Made by a program: the position numbers and the translations under genes | Notes under the pieces: generated by a model | The model's database searches: none | The model's input: the letters and a program-made list of their open reading frames with translations, nothing else | Told to the model about the DNA's origin: nothing | Shown here: piece after piece, positions 1 through 10,917 of the stretch | Numbering within the stretch: position 1 is the first letter of the stretch | Layout: each line of letters starts with the position of its first letter | Assembly (NCBI GenBank): GCA_003996215.1 | Contig: QJPP01004118.1 | Span: forward strand, 1 to 64,000 | Length of the DNA stretch: 64,000 bases | Direction: 5' to 3' | Origin: Jaltomata sinuosa | Lineage: Eukaryota; Streptophyta; Magnoliopsida; Solanales; Solanaceae

Positions 1-978
1 GCTACAGCGGAAGGGCGCGGGGCAGAGTGCCTGCCCTGCTTTCCCTTTATTTTCATTTCATTCCTGGGGAATCTAAAGGCAATGGGTATATTATGAGTTG
101 CTATGTGAAGCGAGGAAAATGTCCAGATGGATAATATAGTATGCATATAAGGTAGTTGTCGGGAATTTAGCACCCATGTGTGATAAAAAGGAAAGGGTAG
201 CTATGGTAACTCGGGATGTTGGTCAAATTATAATTGACCATCGGTGGGAATAGTCACTCATGTAGAATTTGATAAATGACCCATGATTCACTGAGTAGTG
301 TGGGACACTGCTCATGGGCTTGTATTGTGAGGGCGATTATTGACTTGTGTTAGTATTGATGATTATTAGTGGTGAGGGTCTGCTCACCATAGCATTGGTT
401 GGGGTGTAAGTACCTGGATAGACTTTCCCCTAGAACGGAAGTCACAAAAACCTCAAGCTAGGATGAGTTCCAATTGAATCTTTGTTGTTGCATGATTTAG
501 AGACATATGGTGTCTCGGGGAATAGTGTTGATAGGAATAAGGTGATAGTACTATGATATGTGAGGGGCATAGTACCCCGTAGGAAGCTTCTGGAATGGAG
601 TTTGGGCTAGCAGAACTCCGGGCATAGTGGAAAGGGGATCACCATGGTGGGATCTAGCCCCCTTGGCGGGGAAAAGCTATTTTGTTCATTAGGTGAGTTT
701 CTTTTTCTCTGGTGTTTCGACGAGGCCCCGGATTTCTTGGGCACTCGGGGAGGGGTAATCTAGTTGCCTTGTGTGGCTCGAAGGAAGGGATTCCTTGACA
801 GAGTGGGAGTGAATTAAATTTTGGTTGAATTGGGTATACCAAGGGATTTGAAGTTTTGGTGGTTTGCGTAAGGTTATATTTACACTGTCATGGTAGAGCA
901 ATAAGATAGAGGGATGGGCTTGTTCTTTCCCTCTACCGTAGAGATTGTTCGGGGATGAATAATGGGTAAATTAGTATC
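1..978 (+). mobile_element. T1: 3' internal end of a non-autonomous LTR element
   Basis: This stretch leads straight into LTR A and is the last part of the internal region of a copy whose left part is outside the window. Positions 1-240 resemble 7019-7270 of copy T2 (shared GCGCGGGG block, the pyrimidine stretch after it, and a GCATGCATATAAGG-like block). Positions 700-978 resemble 9370-9612 (shared CGGATTTCTTGGG block and the GATGAATRATGGGTAAATT lead-in to the LTR). Positions 240-620 have no match in T2. No gag, pol or other recognisable protein is present; the short reading frames are spurious. Assignment is by direct comparison within the window. Confidence 0.7.
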
Positions 979-1349
979 TGTTGTAATGACCGGGTCCGTC
1001 ATTACGGGTAGTCCAATCGTGTCAAGTTTTAGAGTTAGAAAACTTTGGGTTTGGGAGTTTGAAATTTTAGGCTAGGCTAGCCTCGGCCAGTTTTGGAGTG
1101 AGGTGGATTCTAGGGAAATTCGGGTATGGATTGGTCTAGGTGTCTTGGGTTAAGCTAGTTTTCCGTATAGCCAAGACATAGAGGAGTTCGGGGGACTTTT
1201 CAGAATCAAATTTGGGTAAATAGAACTTTCGAAATCGCGTTTGACGTGAAAGGGTTACTTCAGGTCGTCGGGGGGAAGAAAGTGTGTTGTAAAATAGCCA
1301 AAAATGGAAAACTTCCAGACTTTCTGTCCATGACGAGCGCGATCACGTG

Positions 1350-1440
1350 CGATAGCGGCCACCTCTATAGCGGTAGAAATTATCGCTATAGCGGTGGTCA
1401 AAGGGCGGCCAACCCACTAAGACCGCTATAATGGTAGCCT
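1350..1440. repeat. CTATAGCGG word cluster in LTR A
   Basis: Several copies of GCTATAGCGG, GATAGCGG and ACCGCTATA occur within 90 bp, about 370-460 bp from the LTR start. The full word CCGCTATAGCGG is a 12-bp perfect palindrome, so neighbouring copies can pair with each other. The same cluster is seen at the equivalent place in LTR C and the E1 LTR. Confidence 0.8.
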
Positions 1441-1520
1441 ACCCAATCTTTGTATTGTGTTTCCTATGGTTTTACAAGTTGTGTGTGTTCATATGTTGAC
1501 TGTGGTTTGTTGACATTCGG

Positions 1521-1754
1521 TTGGCTCGGGTACCACTCTTGGTACAGGTTACTATTCGGTTGGCTCGGGTACCACGCCTGGTATAGGTTATTATTTGGTT
1601 AGCTCGGGTACCACACCTGGTATAGGTTACTATTTGGTTGGCTCAGGTACCACACATGGTACAGGTTACTCTTCAGTTGGCTTGGGTACCACGCCTGGTA
1701 CAAGTTACTATTTAGTTGGCTCAGGTACCATGCCTAGTACGGGTTCACATTATT
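1521..1754 (+). repeat. 39-bp tandem repeat, six copies
   Basis: Units start at 1521, 1560, 1599, 1638, 1677 and 1716, exactly 39 bp apart. Each carries TTGGCTCGGGTACCACRCC, whose core GGTACC is palindromic. The array recurs with fewer copies in LTR B and LTR C and, inverted, in the E1 LTR at 58,440-58,565. The phased spacing is a minisatellite inside an LTR and not a CRISPR array, because there are no variable spacers. Confidence 0.9.
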
Positions 1755-1934
1755 GCATATTGCATGTTGACTTTGTATTACATTGATTGTTATTGGTTCG
1801 TGTGTGGACCGGGTTGTTTTACTGAATGTAATACCTGATATTGGTTCCGTGAGTGGACCGGGTTGTCTATTGAAAAGAGCTATTGTTTGGTGGTCCTTGA
1901 GTGGCCGGGAACTGTTGTATAACTGATGTGTTGG

Positions 1935-2125
1935 TCTTGGTGTAGGCCGAGTTGTTATGTCATGTTATGAGTTTCGTCTTGGTTTGGGCCGGTGTCATGT
2001 TATGAGTTTGGTCTTGGTGTAGGCCGGGTTGTTATGTTATGTTATTATTTTGGTTTGGGTGTAGGCCGGGTTGTTACATCATGTTATGAGTTTGGTCTTG
2101 GCGTAGACCGGGTTGCCATGTTAAC
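1935..2125 (+). repeat. About 40-bp tandem repeat with GTAGGCCGGGTTGT core
   Basis: Five degenerate units carry GGTCTTGGTGTAGGCCGGG followed by TTATGTTATGAG-like sequence. Unit length varies from about 33 to 42 bp. Single copies of the related GTGGACCGGGTTGT core precede it near 1805 and 1853. Confidence 0.8.
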
Positions 2126-2602
2126 ACCTAGATGTGTTAGGGGGGATCTGGGTGGGTCCAGACTATGTAAAAGAGGTTATGAGTTCATGTTTTATTGTCA
2201 TTAAGTGTACTAATGACGGTCAAAAATTAATTGTGTTAATAAGCATAAGGATTGGTCGTGGGGTAGACCGGGTAGCCTGTTGAACACTTAGGTGTGGCTA
2301 GAGGATCCTTGGAGGGTCCGAGTTTTGGGATGAGAAAGGGATTTAGATATAACTTTATTGTTGTCATTGAATGTGTCAATGGTTGCTAGGTGAGTTGCTT
2401 GTGGTTGGTAAATATAGAGGAAGATGAAGAGTCTAGGCGTGGTTATTGGTTAATATAACCAGGTGGTAAAGTTGTCCTAGAGGTTCGGAAAAGTCTGGAA
2501 AATGATAGGTAATAGTTGGGTATAATAGCTGTTTGTGGTGGGCAGCTAGCCGAGTCAAGTCTGAATATTTAGTCAAGGTAGTTGACTGGGTAAAGGTTAA
2601 AT

Positions 2603-2706
2603 GTGACTTGGAAAGTCTACGTGTCAAGGTGACTTGGGAAGTCTACGTGACAAGGTGACTTGGGAAGTCTAGGTGACAAGGTGACTTGGGAAGTCCTAGA
2701 TGTCAG
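2603..2706 (+). repeat. 26-bp tandem repeat, four copies
   Basis: Units start at 2603, 2629, 2655 and 2681 with the core GTGACTTGGGAAGTCTA. LTR C keeps only one or two copies of the core (near 11,449), so the array expanded in this copy. Confidence 0.85.
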
Positions 2707-3380
2707 GGTCAAGGTTAAAGGTGAAGGAGGGAGTGATAATGTTTATTTCATGTCTTTCCCTTTTTTTCTTATATGATGGTAGGAATGGATTCGGGTCGAC
2801 CAATGATGCCTACCAGTACGTGTGTTTGTACTGACTCTACTCTTGCTATACCTTTTTGGTATAGTCTGGTTGCAGGTTGGTGATGTTCCATAGGTTCATG
2901 GCAATGAGGGTCTCCAACAACTTCTGTCTTCGATTCCATGGCGGAAGTTGAGTCTTTTATCTCTTTGTGTCATCTTGTAGAAGCTCTTGTACCTGTTTAG
3001 ACTAGATCCTAGGGAAGGTTTTAAATATTGTAAAGGTTTTTCTACAATTTCTTATGTAGCCTATTTCTAAATAGGATTTGTAAAGGAAAGGATTTCAGTT
3101 ATGTATAAAGGTGGCTTAATTTAAAGGTTTACTTTAATTCCGCATGTTACCTATTGGATGGGTGGTAAGAGTTCGTCTATCTAGGTGATTAGAGTAGGAG
3201 CCCGCACGGCCCGGTAGGTTGGATCGTGACAATTATTTTATTGACTTATTGGATTGTGTGTGACATTCGGTTAGCTATGGTACCACGCCTTGTATAGGTT
3301 ACATACTGGTTGGCTAGGGTATCATGCTTGGTATGGGAATGATATCGGTTGGCTCTGGTACCAAGCCAAGTATGAGTTCT

Positions 3381-3407
3381 ATATATATATATATATATAT
3401 ATATATC
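3381..3407. repeat. (AT)n microsatellite in LTR B
   Basis: A run of about 13 AT units lies between two GGTACC-type LTR units. LTR C has TATGTATATGTATAT at the same place, so this run expanded in LTR B. Confidence 0.9.
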
Positions 3408-4338
3408 AGTTGGCTTGGGTACTTATACGCCCATATTACACTTCCTTTTAGAAGCGTAAGCAGTCGCTGTTCAAATATAGAACCCAACGAAGGTTGGGGT
3501 CAATCCCACATGGAATATGGTAGGACTAGGGTCAATTAGTGTTTACTCACGCTGTGAGCCATTTATTTCTCTAGAAAGGGGGGGGGGTTAAGTAGCAAAT
3601 ATTTATTGTAATTTACTATCGAACAAGTAACAAGTAATAGTTTCAAGAGTTATTATCAATGAGGAAGCGACTAGGGTAGTGTTCCCCATGAGATCATAAC
3701 TTAGTAAGGTGTTGTACTTAGTGAACTAGCTTGGATTGGTAAGTTAGGTTCACCTAAATGGTTGGTGCCATAGATAGATGAATTTCACCACACGCCTTGG
3801 TCCGGTCGTGGGTGTATGATTTACTGGCCCTTACTCTGGATCCCAGATTAGCTATTCTCGGACAAGATCAAGCTATTACATGAGAGTTGGTAGCCTCAAA
3901 TCTCCATTGTTGAACAACCCTTTTCCCATCCATTACCTCCTTGGTCTGGTAAGTAAGGATAAGGCGAGTTCTAACATTGCGCACCATGAAAAAGTAATCA
4001 ATGCGAAGGGAAGAACAATACATGCATAAACACCGCCCTAGAATTACCAAGTACTTTGCCTACTTCGTTAATCCTTCATGGTTCCCACAACCCTAGTTGT
4101 GGATTTAGCTACTCATGTTCATAAGTAAACAATCAAAAGTCATTGAAGCATTCATGATCATATACTTACAATAAGAAGTAAAGAAATCCGGAAACTTGAA
4201 TAGATGAAGATGAAATCAAGAACAAAGAACTGTGAATGTGATTATCTCTCAAAACCAAGAACAAATCAATATCACAAGTTTTCGAATGTGTTTCCTACAA
4301 AATATCGAGCATAAAACGTAAAAGAAAACCTATGAAAG

Positions 4339-4349
4339 GTATTTATAGA
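4339..4349 (-). promoter_or_regulatory. TATA box of the 3423-4878 solo LTR
   Basis: The minus strand reads CTATAAATACC, a consensus plant TATA box. The self-complementary word cluster at 4380-4720 lies immediately upstream. Confidence 0.65.
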
Positions 4350-4379
4350 CATTAGAAATCCTATCCTAATTAAACAAGG

Positions 4380-4720
4380 AAAACTGGAATCGGCAACTTC
4401 TACGGACACAGTCTACGGTCCGTGGAAACTTCTATAGGTCATTATTAGTACTCGTGAAACTCAGAGGTATTGCCATCCTGCGGGTTCACTTCCACGAGTT
4501 TATTTTATGACTCGTGGATTGAATTATGGCTCATGGAGTTGATTCGTCAATCTCAGAGATGTTTCTCCTTCTCTGATTAGGTTCCACAAATAGGAGTCAC
4601 AACTCGTGAACAAGTCCACAGCTCATGGAAACCTCCCATAGAACTCACGCTTCAGCACCATCTGCAGTACTCTTTCCATGACTGACTTCCACGACTCATG
4701 GAGTTTAGTGGTAGAAGTAA
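4380..4720. repeat. ACTCGTGG/CCACGAGT word cluster
   Basis: Repeated words include ACTCGTGG, CCACGAGT, GCTCATGG and TACGGTCCGTGG in both orientations. The same words fill the U3 of E2 and E5, which belong to a different lineage. Confidence 0.75.
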
Positions 4721-6053
4721 GTTTCAGCCAAAATGTTAGTCTTTTTCTGCACTTAGTCTTTGAACCATGTTTTCCTGCACAAGATTAAAAACAAATCAAA
4801 TCTACTAAAAATTGCTAAAGAACATACTCCAATTCTAAGTTTTAAGTGTCAAAAGTTCTGCAAACCCACGGCACATCAGGTACCATGCCTAGTATTGATT
4901 GATTTTACTTGCATTGATTGTGTTCTGACAGTGGTTCCATAAGTGGACCGGGTTGTATTCTTGATATGTGATTGTTTTATGATGGTCCTTGAGAGGCCGG
5001 GTGGTTGTACGTAATTGTGGGGTTGGGCATAGTGTAAACCAGAATTGCATGTTAAACACTTAAGTGTTGTCTTAGAGATCCTTGGTTGGTCCGGGTTATG
5101 TGAAAAGGATATATGTTTATTGTCACGATAAATTATTCAGTGGTTGTTAACTTGTTACATGGGATTGGTAAGCTAGGGGAAGGACTTAGAGTCTAGCGGT
5201 ATTTGCTGGTTATTATCATTATGTTGGGAAATAGTCCTAGGGATCCTTGAGAGGTCAGGATACTTCTAAGTTGGTCTATAAGTGTAGTTGGTCTAGTTTG
5301 GCGGTTAGCTGGGTCACTTCTGGGTGTTTAGTCAAAGGGGTTGACTTGAGTAGCTAAGTGGTAGTCTTGGTCGGGACTTAGTGGTCGGGCTAGTGGTAAG
5401 GCAACTCATGGATTTTACAGGTTTAGTGTGACTTGGGAAGTCCTAGGATGAGAGGGTGTAGAGTCTCTGAGTGAGGGAGTTTGCAGTGGAAGAGATAGAT
5501 AGACTGGGGTGATATTGGGTTGCGTGAAGGTGGATGTTAAGGGGCTGAAGTATTGTAGTTAATTGTCTTTCCTTTGATTTCTTATATGATGGTTTGGAAT
5601 AGATTCGGATCGATCGATGATGCCTACCAGTATGTGTGTTTGTACTGATTCTACTCTTGCTATACCTTTTTGGGTATATTCTGGTTGCAAGGTCGGCGAT
5701 GTTTCATAGGTGTATGGCAACGGTGATATTCAATAGCTTTTACTCTTTGTTTCCATGGTAGGAGATGTGTCCTCGTACATTTTCCTGTATTTACTCCTGT
5801 AGTAGCTCTTGTACCTACTTAGACTAGATCCTAGTGAGGGTTTTTTCAAGTTATAAAAAAGGTTTTACTATATTCAATTTGTAAAGGGTTTTCCTGATAT
5901 AAAGGTTTGTAAACTTTTCATGTATTTAAAAAGAAGGTTGTTTATGATTTTACTTGATTTCCGCATATTACCTGTTGGATCGGGTGGTAAGAGTTTGCCT
6001 ATCTAGGTGCTTAGAGTAGGTGCCGGCACGATCTAGTATTAGGTCATGACAGA

Positions 6054-6065
6054 TGTTATCAGAGC
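6054..6065 (+). other. Primer-binding site of T2 (initiator Met tRNA type)
   Basis: TGTTATCAGAGC starts 2 bp after the end of LTR B and differs by one base from TGGTATCAGAGC, the complement of the plant initiator methionine tRNA 3' end. It shows that LTR B is a 5' LTR and that T2 runs on the plus strand. Confidence 0.8.
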
Positions 6066-6939
6066 CTAGGTTACCGGTCTCCCAGTACAAGAGCAAAATG
6101 TCGAATAAAGTTCTACGGATTGGTGTGTTGACGTCCACATCTAATCTTTGAAAAGCTATGAAGCATTCTAGGAAACATCTCTCTTCTTTCATTCCTTTTC
6201 ATTCGGTTCGTTTACTTGCTTGTATGGGTTGAGCCCAATTGGTATCTCAACAAAGCAAAGGATGTCATTAGACTCCGGTTGCAATAAAAACAAGCAAGGG
6301 AAGTTTGAACCGGGAAGGTTCCAATTGGTATCTGACCTGAGAGGCTGTGGTAAAGCATGGATGACCGGTTAATAGTCATCCATGGGACGAGTAGAGAGTA
6401 GTATATGTGGCTTGATTTTTTTGTACCTTGAAACTTGAGATTTGGTGTGTTACAATGCTTGTATGACTAAAACTGTTGATGTGTAATTGATTTCCTGACT
6501 GTGAATATTTGGGTCTGAAGAGAGTCATAACTTGAAGTTTGTGTACTTTTGGTTTGTGATAAATAGCGGTGTATCTTGATTGGAAATTTTGAAAAAAAGA
6601 CTCATCATTAGTTAAGATGATGAGGGGACAGGACTGATGACTGTAGGGAAGCTTCGGTTTCAGGACAGTCAGGGCTTGGTTGGGAACCATGGGGACAAGA
6701 GGGTTATTCATACATGATAGCGGGAATATGTTGTTGTGAACAATTTGCTCATGTAATTTGATTTTGATTTGGTGATAATTGAATGCAAAGTTTTGATCTT
6801 TGCATTGCCAGGAATGGTCTTGGGGTGTTGTTTAAGACCATGGCGGGATTTATGATATTAATAATGATAATCGGGAATGGGAATGAGTATACCTTGCTGA
6901 AAATTTCAATTTTCTAGGTTGATGCCATCGAGACCGCCA

Positions 6940-7032
6940 TAGTGGAACTGTACCGCTACGGTGATCCCGCTCTAGCAAAAATTTCCCCGATACGATGGTA
7001 CCACGATAGCAGAGGAACAACTGCTATAGCGG
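6940..7032. repeat. CTATAGCGG word cluster, T2 internal 1
   Basis: Words such as CCGCTACGG, CCGCTCTAGC and GCTATAGCGG occur beside GGCGCGGGGTAGA. The right part matches the first bases of the window (GCTACAGCGG then GGGCGCGGGG). Confidence 0.65.
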
Positions 7033-7364
7033 AAAGGCGCGGGGTAGAACGTCTGCCCTATTTTCCTTTGTTTTTCCTTCCACTTTCGGGGCATCTAAAG
7101 GCAATAGTTAAGCTACAAGCTACTATGTAAAACAAGGAAATCATTTGTAGAACTAATATAGCATGCATATAAGGGAAATGTCATCTAAAACGAGCATCTA
7201 TGTGCTTAAAAATGAAAGGAGAAAAGTAAAGGGAAGCATTGTCTAGTACGTTCCCCAAACGGGGCCAACACCAAAAAAGCAGTAAATGTTCTTAATAAAA
7301 GGGGAAGGGGAATCCTAAGCCTCCTTATCGCTCCAAAAAGGGAACTCTTGCAAGTCCTCCGGCT

Positions 7365-8480
7365 CTAGCTGGGGAAGCTCCTAATCAGGGACAGAGCAGG
7401 TGAACATGACCTTAATGGTCTTCCAGATCCGGGCACGCATGCGATCTCGAGAGCGCCTCTTCTTCTTCTCTTCATCCAACTCCCTATGGAGTAATGTAAA
7501 TTCCTGAGCATAGGGGGAGGGGTTGTATATCCATAGGTAGTACCCTCCATAAATTGCCTGACCGCAGCCAGGTTCTCCTCAAGATGGCTTCTACAAATCG
7601 GGGGTTGGGATTGGGAAGGAGGGGCAGGGGTGTCATCATCTTCATCATCATCAACATCCTCGGTAGCCTGGATGCTTCCTACTTCACCTAACTTCCTCAT
7701 ATTCTTAGTCGTGACCACTTTTAATAGGAGAGGGTTGAAGGGAATATCCATATCCACCTCCCTATCAGTATGATCCTCGGGCACCCCAACCCGCCTGCAC
7801 AACTAGAACACCAAACCCGAAAGAAAGGGGCCTTTTCTAGGACCCCCATAGAAGTACCTCCACTCTGAAATGATCTAGTCCCCCACATTTAGAATGATCC
7901 CCTATATAGCACAAGCAATTACCAAAGCCCAAGCATAAGTCACGTCGGTGGTATTTCCTAACGGACGGATCCTCTGGGACACCAGATTCAGCCACCTCCT
8001 AGCGTACGCAGAAACAAAGGTGATGCCCTCAGCACTAGGCCAGTAGACCTGACCCCTGACCTCCTCATCTACCAAGGTATACCTCAGCCATATCATATCC
8101 CATAGTCGAGCCTTGGCCTTATATGTCGCATTTGAAACGTGAGGAACTTCTAGTACCTCATTGATAGTCTGAGAGTCCACAGGGACATCCACTCCTCGAA
8201 TATGGATAGTTGGGTTGGGATCATCCCAACAAATGGTGGGGAGTGTGGCATAGAACTCCCGCACCCAACCTGAATGCCCGGAAGGGTGAGCCATAACCAA
8301 CAGATCTCAGCCAAACTCTTAGAGCCTATGATAGACGACAATTCCTTTCTCATCAACCCCTTCCATTCTGAAGGCCCTCTCATGACAGAAGCCTAGCCTG
8401 TGGTAATCTAGGTACCTTTCCCAACTAGCATCATCAGGGAATCTTTCATATTAGGAAATGTGTTCTTGTTCATCGGCCAT
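7365..8480 (-). pseudogene. Putative plant transposon protein (PF20167-like), broken, antisense inside T2
   Basis: One minus-strand frame, from an ATG at 8480 to a stop at 7365, reads as a single protein of about 370 codons interrupted by at least six stops: at codon 10, two near 8310, one at 7902, and two more between 7900 and 7802. Readable segments include SWERYLDYHRLGF, VREFYATLP, IRGVDVPVDSQTINEVLEVP and RRWLNLVSQRI. An acidic run VDDDEDDD and a proline/glutamine tract lie near the C terminus. This order, an FYA block followed by a RG..VP....IN..L.VP block and then W...V..R, matches my recollection of the domain of unknown function called putative plant transposon protein. Function is unknown. 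It runs opposite to its host retroelement, so it is probably a captured or accessory gene. Family assignment is from memory. Confidence 0.65.
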
Positions 8481-8604
8481 TGAGTATGTTAACCTACAAT
8501 ATGGAAAGGGGCGGGGTTAGAATTCGATAAAGCATAAGGGAATGAGTTTTGAAAGGAAAAATTTATCTAAGTGTTAGCCTGGGAGGATACTATTTTTGGT
8601 CATC

Positions 8605-8712
8605 TGCTATAGGGGACAGTCGTCCGCTACCATGGAACCACTATAACGAGAATTTCTCTCCTATAGCAGGACCACTATAGTGACGGGGTTCTGCTATAGC
8701 GATCTTTATTGT
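8605..8712. repeat. CTATAGCGG word cluster, T2 internal 2
   Basis: TGCTATAGGGG, CTATAACGAG, CTATAGCAGG, ACTATAGTG and GCTATAGCGA occur within about 100 bp, just upstream (minus sense) of the antisense pseudogene start. Confidence 0.75.
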
Positions 8713-9237
8713 CCCAGAACTTCAAGGGGTGTTCCAATGGTTCCCCTTGATCCAAAGCACTATTTTTAACATTCCAAGTTCAGATCAGTACTTCTAAAGT
8801 GTCCTATCACTATTTTATTGGAAAATTCAGGCATTATAACCCCTAAATTCTGCCCCAAAACACAAATTTTCTTCAAGAACAACCCTTCACCTCCCCCACA
8901 ATTTTTGGCCCATTTTTGGCCAAAAGTTACATAATCCTTATGCCTGGAATGTTGTGGAGGCGTTGTAAACGTAAGGGAAGCATCTATGCTTCAAAAATTT
9001 AGAAAAAATCCAACCTAGGTTCAATGTTCAAAAACCAACTACAGTTCTACCCCAAATCATTGTTTTCTATACAAATACTATCAAAAATCATGCAAGGAAG
9101 TAAAAGGATAAACGGGTATGAGTATTACCTAGAAATTCTGACATCGGGAGTGGGGTTATCAGGAAGAAGGGAGTGTTTTCGGGTGGCAATTTGGAAGAGA
9201 ATGGGAATGAAACCAATTTCTCCTCTATTTCAACTAT

Positions 9238-9312
9238 TGCCAACCGCTATAGCAGTCTGCACCTTGCTATAGAGATACCACTATGGTGGTATAATTCTTG
9301 CTATAGAGGACG
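9238..9312. repeat. CTATAGC word cluster, T2 internal 3
   Basis: ACCGCTATAGCAG, TGCTATAGAG, ACTATGGTGG and TGCTATAGAG occur in 75 bp. Confidence 0.65.
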
Positions 9313-9754
9313 ACAATTCTCTTTTGGGAATAGAAAGGTTTCTCCTAAGTCTTTTAAAATTCTTTTGCTCCGACATTCTATGAGGCCACGGATTTCTTGG
9401 GTACTCGGAGAAGGTTACTTCTGAAATTTCCTCATCAAAGAAGGATCATAATTTTCCCTATTTGGGTCAAGTGCAACTTATTAGGGGGAAGTTTGATATT
9501 TCATGTGGAATCATAATTACGTGGTCACACGGGACTGTAAGAGTCCTGAACTAGTTTTTCTTTCTCTTTCCTATGGGATAATTTGGAGATGAATGATGGG
9601 TAAATTGGTATCTATTATAATAATTGGATCCATCGTTATTTTAGAAATCACTATATCGTGGATTTCAGGAATGATTAAATACGTTTTGATTTAAAGTGGG
9701 TGACGTGAAAGAAATTTTAGACTTTTAAAGATTGTTCTAGGATGATGTCACTCT

Positions 9755-9822
9755 GCTATAGTGGAAATTTTTCTGCTATAGTGCCACCGCGGTAGCGGGT
9801 GGCCATCCGCTATAGTGGTATG
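9755..9822. repeat. CTATAGTG word cluster in LTR C
   Basis: TGCTATAGTGG, TGCTATAGTGCC, CCGCGGTAGCGG and CCGCTATAGTGG occur within 70 bp, about 140-210 bp from the LTR start. This is the LTR C counterpart of the 1350-1440 cluster. Confidence 0.75.
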
Positions 9823-10759
9823 TCAGAAAATAGTAGCTCAGTTATGCAATTTCAATAAAAGACTTCTCCTCCTTAGTTGGAAACCATACGAGGGTTTCTC
9901 TAAAAACCCTCCTAGGTTGCTCCAAGGGTTAGAATCCATGAGGAGGAGAGATTACAGCTAAACGGATGTGAATCCATGAATTTCAGACTCATCATCCATC
10001 AGGGAACTCCTTCATGGAGCCAGAAAATGCATTGTGCAGCTTCTTGGCATCCATGTATGCTAGGGTTGCTTCCATTGAGTAATTTTAACCTGACTTATTC
10101 CATATTGTTGTATAGATGGAAAAGAGAGTCCATGCTTAGGCCTTTGGGTATGGAGTCTGGGGGATGGTTGTGTTTGTATTTGTTGGGATTGTAAAATGAT
10201 AGGGTTGGGATGATGGGTTGCCATATTTTGGGTTGCTTACTCTTGTTATGTGATGTGTGATGCTAGGACCCAGGATTTAGACTGTTGGATAGGTTCGGGA
10301 AATTGTAAAGTGTCATGGGTAATTAAATAGCTAGTTAAAAGAGAGTTCTGGGAATGATTTAATGTAAAAGAAGAAGGGTAAACAAGTAGGGTTGAGGTGC
10401 TAATGATAGGGGATGTTGTCCCTATGATGTATATGTCTTAAGCGAAGGATTCAGATTTGATGTGTCTGCTAGATGTGGGTCTTGGGGGTGAGTCGGGATT
10501 TAGTCTCAGGATAAGAAGTTAATATTAGGGTCATGGATCCGAGTGTTGGTAGGTGATGGTTACTGTCTTTCCTAATATGCAATATGTCTTCATGTACTAT
10601 CGCGTAATATTGTATGAGTTGCATGCTTAGGAAAGGAATTATGAATGTCTAGCTATTCCGTGTCAATTATGTGAAATGAACTAGTTTGGTTGCTTATTGG
10701 TTTACAAGTGTGATGTTTTTCATTATTTATTGACTTGTTGGATTGTGTGTGACATTCGG

Positions 10760-10917
10760 TTGGCTCGGGTACCATGCCTGGTACAAGTTACATACTGGTT
10801 GGCTTGTGTACCATACCTGGTACGGGAATGATATTGGTTGGCTCGGGTACCACGACTGGTACATGTTCTATATGTATATGTATATTAGTTGGCTCGGGTA
10901 CCACGCCTAGTACAGGT
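10760..10917 (+). repeat. GGTACC-type tandem repeat, four copies
   Basis: Units start at 10,760, 10,799, 10,838 and 10,889 (spacing 39, 39, 51) and carry TTGGCTCGGGTACCA. They are the same unit as the six-copy array at 1521-1754. Confidence 0.85.

Larger units (their letters stand above)
979..3231 (+). mobile_element. LTR A (3' LTR of T1)
   Basis: The LTR begins TGTTGTAATGACCGGGTCC and ends GGATCGTGACA, a TG...CA terminus. The start matches the first bases of the E1 LTR read on the minus strand from 59,799 and of LTR C at 9613. Three tandem repeat blocks lie inside (1521-1754, 1935-2125, 2603-2706), plus the CGACCAATGATGCCTACCAGTACG box near 2798. The length of 2253 bp agrees with LTR C (2458 bp) and the E1 LTR (2208 bp). 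The 5 bp after the end, ATTAT, is the expected target duplication because LTR B resumes there. The left duplication is off the window. Confidence 0.8.
3423..4878 (-). mobile_element. Solo LTR inserted in LTR B
   Basis: LTR B reads ...CTTGGGTAC, is interrupted, and resumes as GGTACCATGCC. The 5 bp GGTAC at 3418-3422 is repeated exactly at 4879-4883, a target site duplication. The 1456-bp insert carries no coding sequence. A TATA box on the minus strand (4339-4349) and the GGTTGGGGTCAATCCCAC block near 3494, also found near the equivalent end of the minus-strand E6 LTRs, indicate minus orientation and an Athila/Tat-like family. Plus-strand ends are TTATACGCCC and GGCACATCA; the expected terminal TG has become TT. 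Confidence 0.75.
3232..6051 (+). mobile_element. LTR B (5' LTR of T2), interrupted and partial
   Basis: Sequence after LTR A matches LTR C from its position 10,722 onward, starting in the middle of the LTR. It continues through the GGTACC-type units, is broken by a 1456-bp insertion, and resumes at 4879 to end in TCATGACA at 6051. The missing first part should lie left of T1, outside the window. The conserved GATGATGCCTACCAGTATG box is present near 5615. A primer-binding site follows directly, which makes this a 5' LTR. Its partner is LTR C. Confidence 0.8.
6052..9612 (+). mobile_element. T2 internal region: non-autonomous, no gag or pol
   Basis: The 3561 bp between the LTR B primer site and LTR C contain no recognisable gag, protease, reverse transcriptase or integrase in any frame. 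T2 therefore looks like a large retrotransposon derivative moved by enzymes of a relative such as E1, whose LTR is related. Notable contents are an antisense pseudogene (7365-8480) and three clusters of the CTATAGCGG word. Positions 6066-6900 hold no gene I can support. Confidence 0.7.

Noticed and set aside
1521..1754. CRISPR-like regular repeats
   Set aside because: Units are contiguous with no variable spacers, lie in a plant LTR and recur in other LTR copies.
6054..6065. tRNA gene fragments
   Set aside because: The tRNA-complementary 12-mers sit exactly after LTRs and are primer-binding sites; no cloverleaf surrounds them.
6376..6711. 111-codon minus-strand frame
   Set aside because: No family resemblance, no conservation in T1, and it lies in element noncoding sequence.
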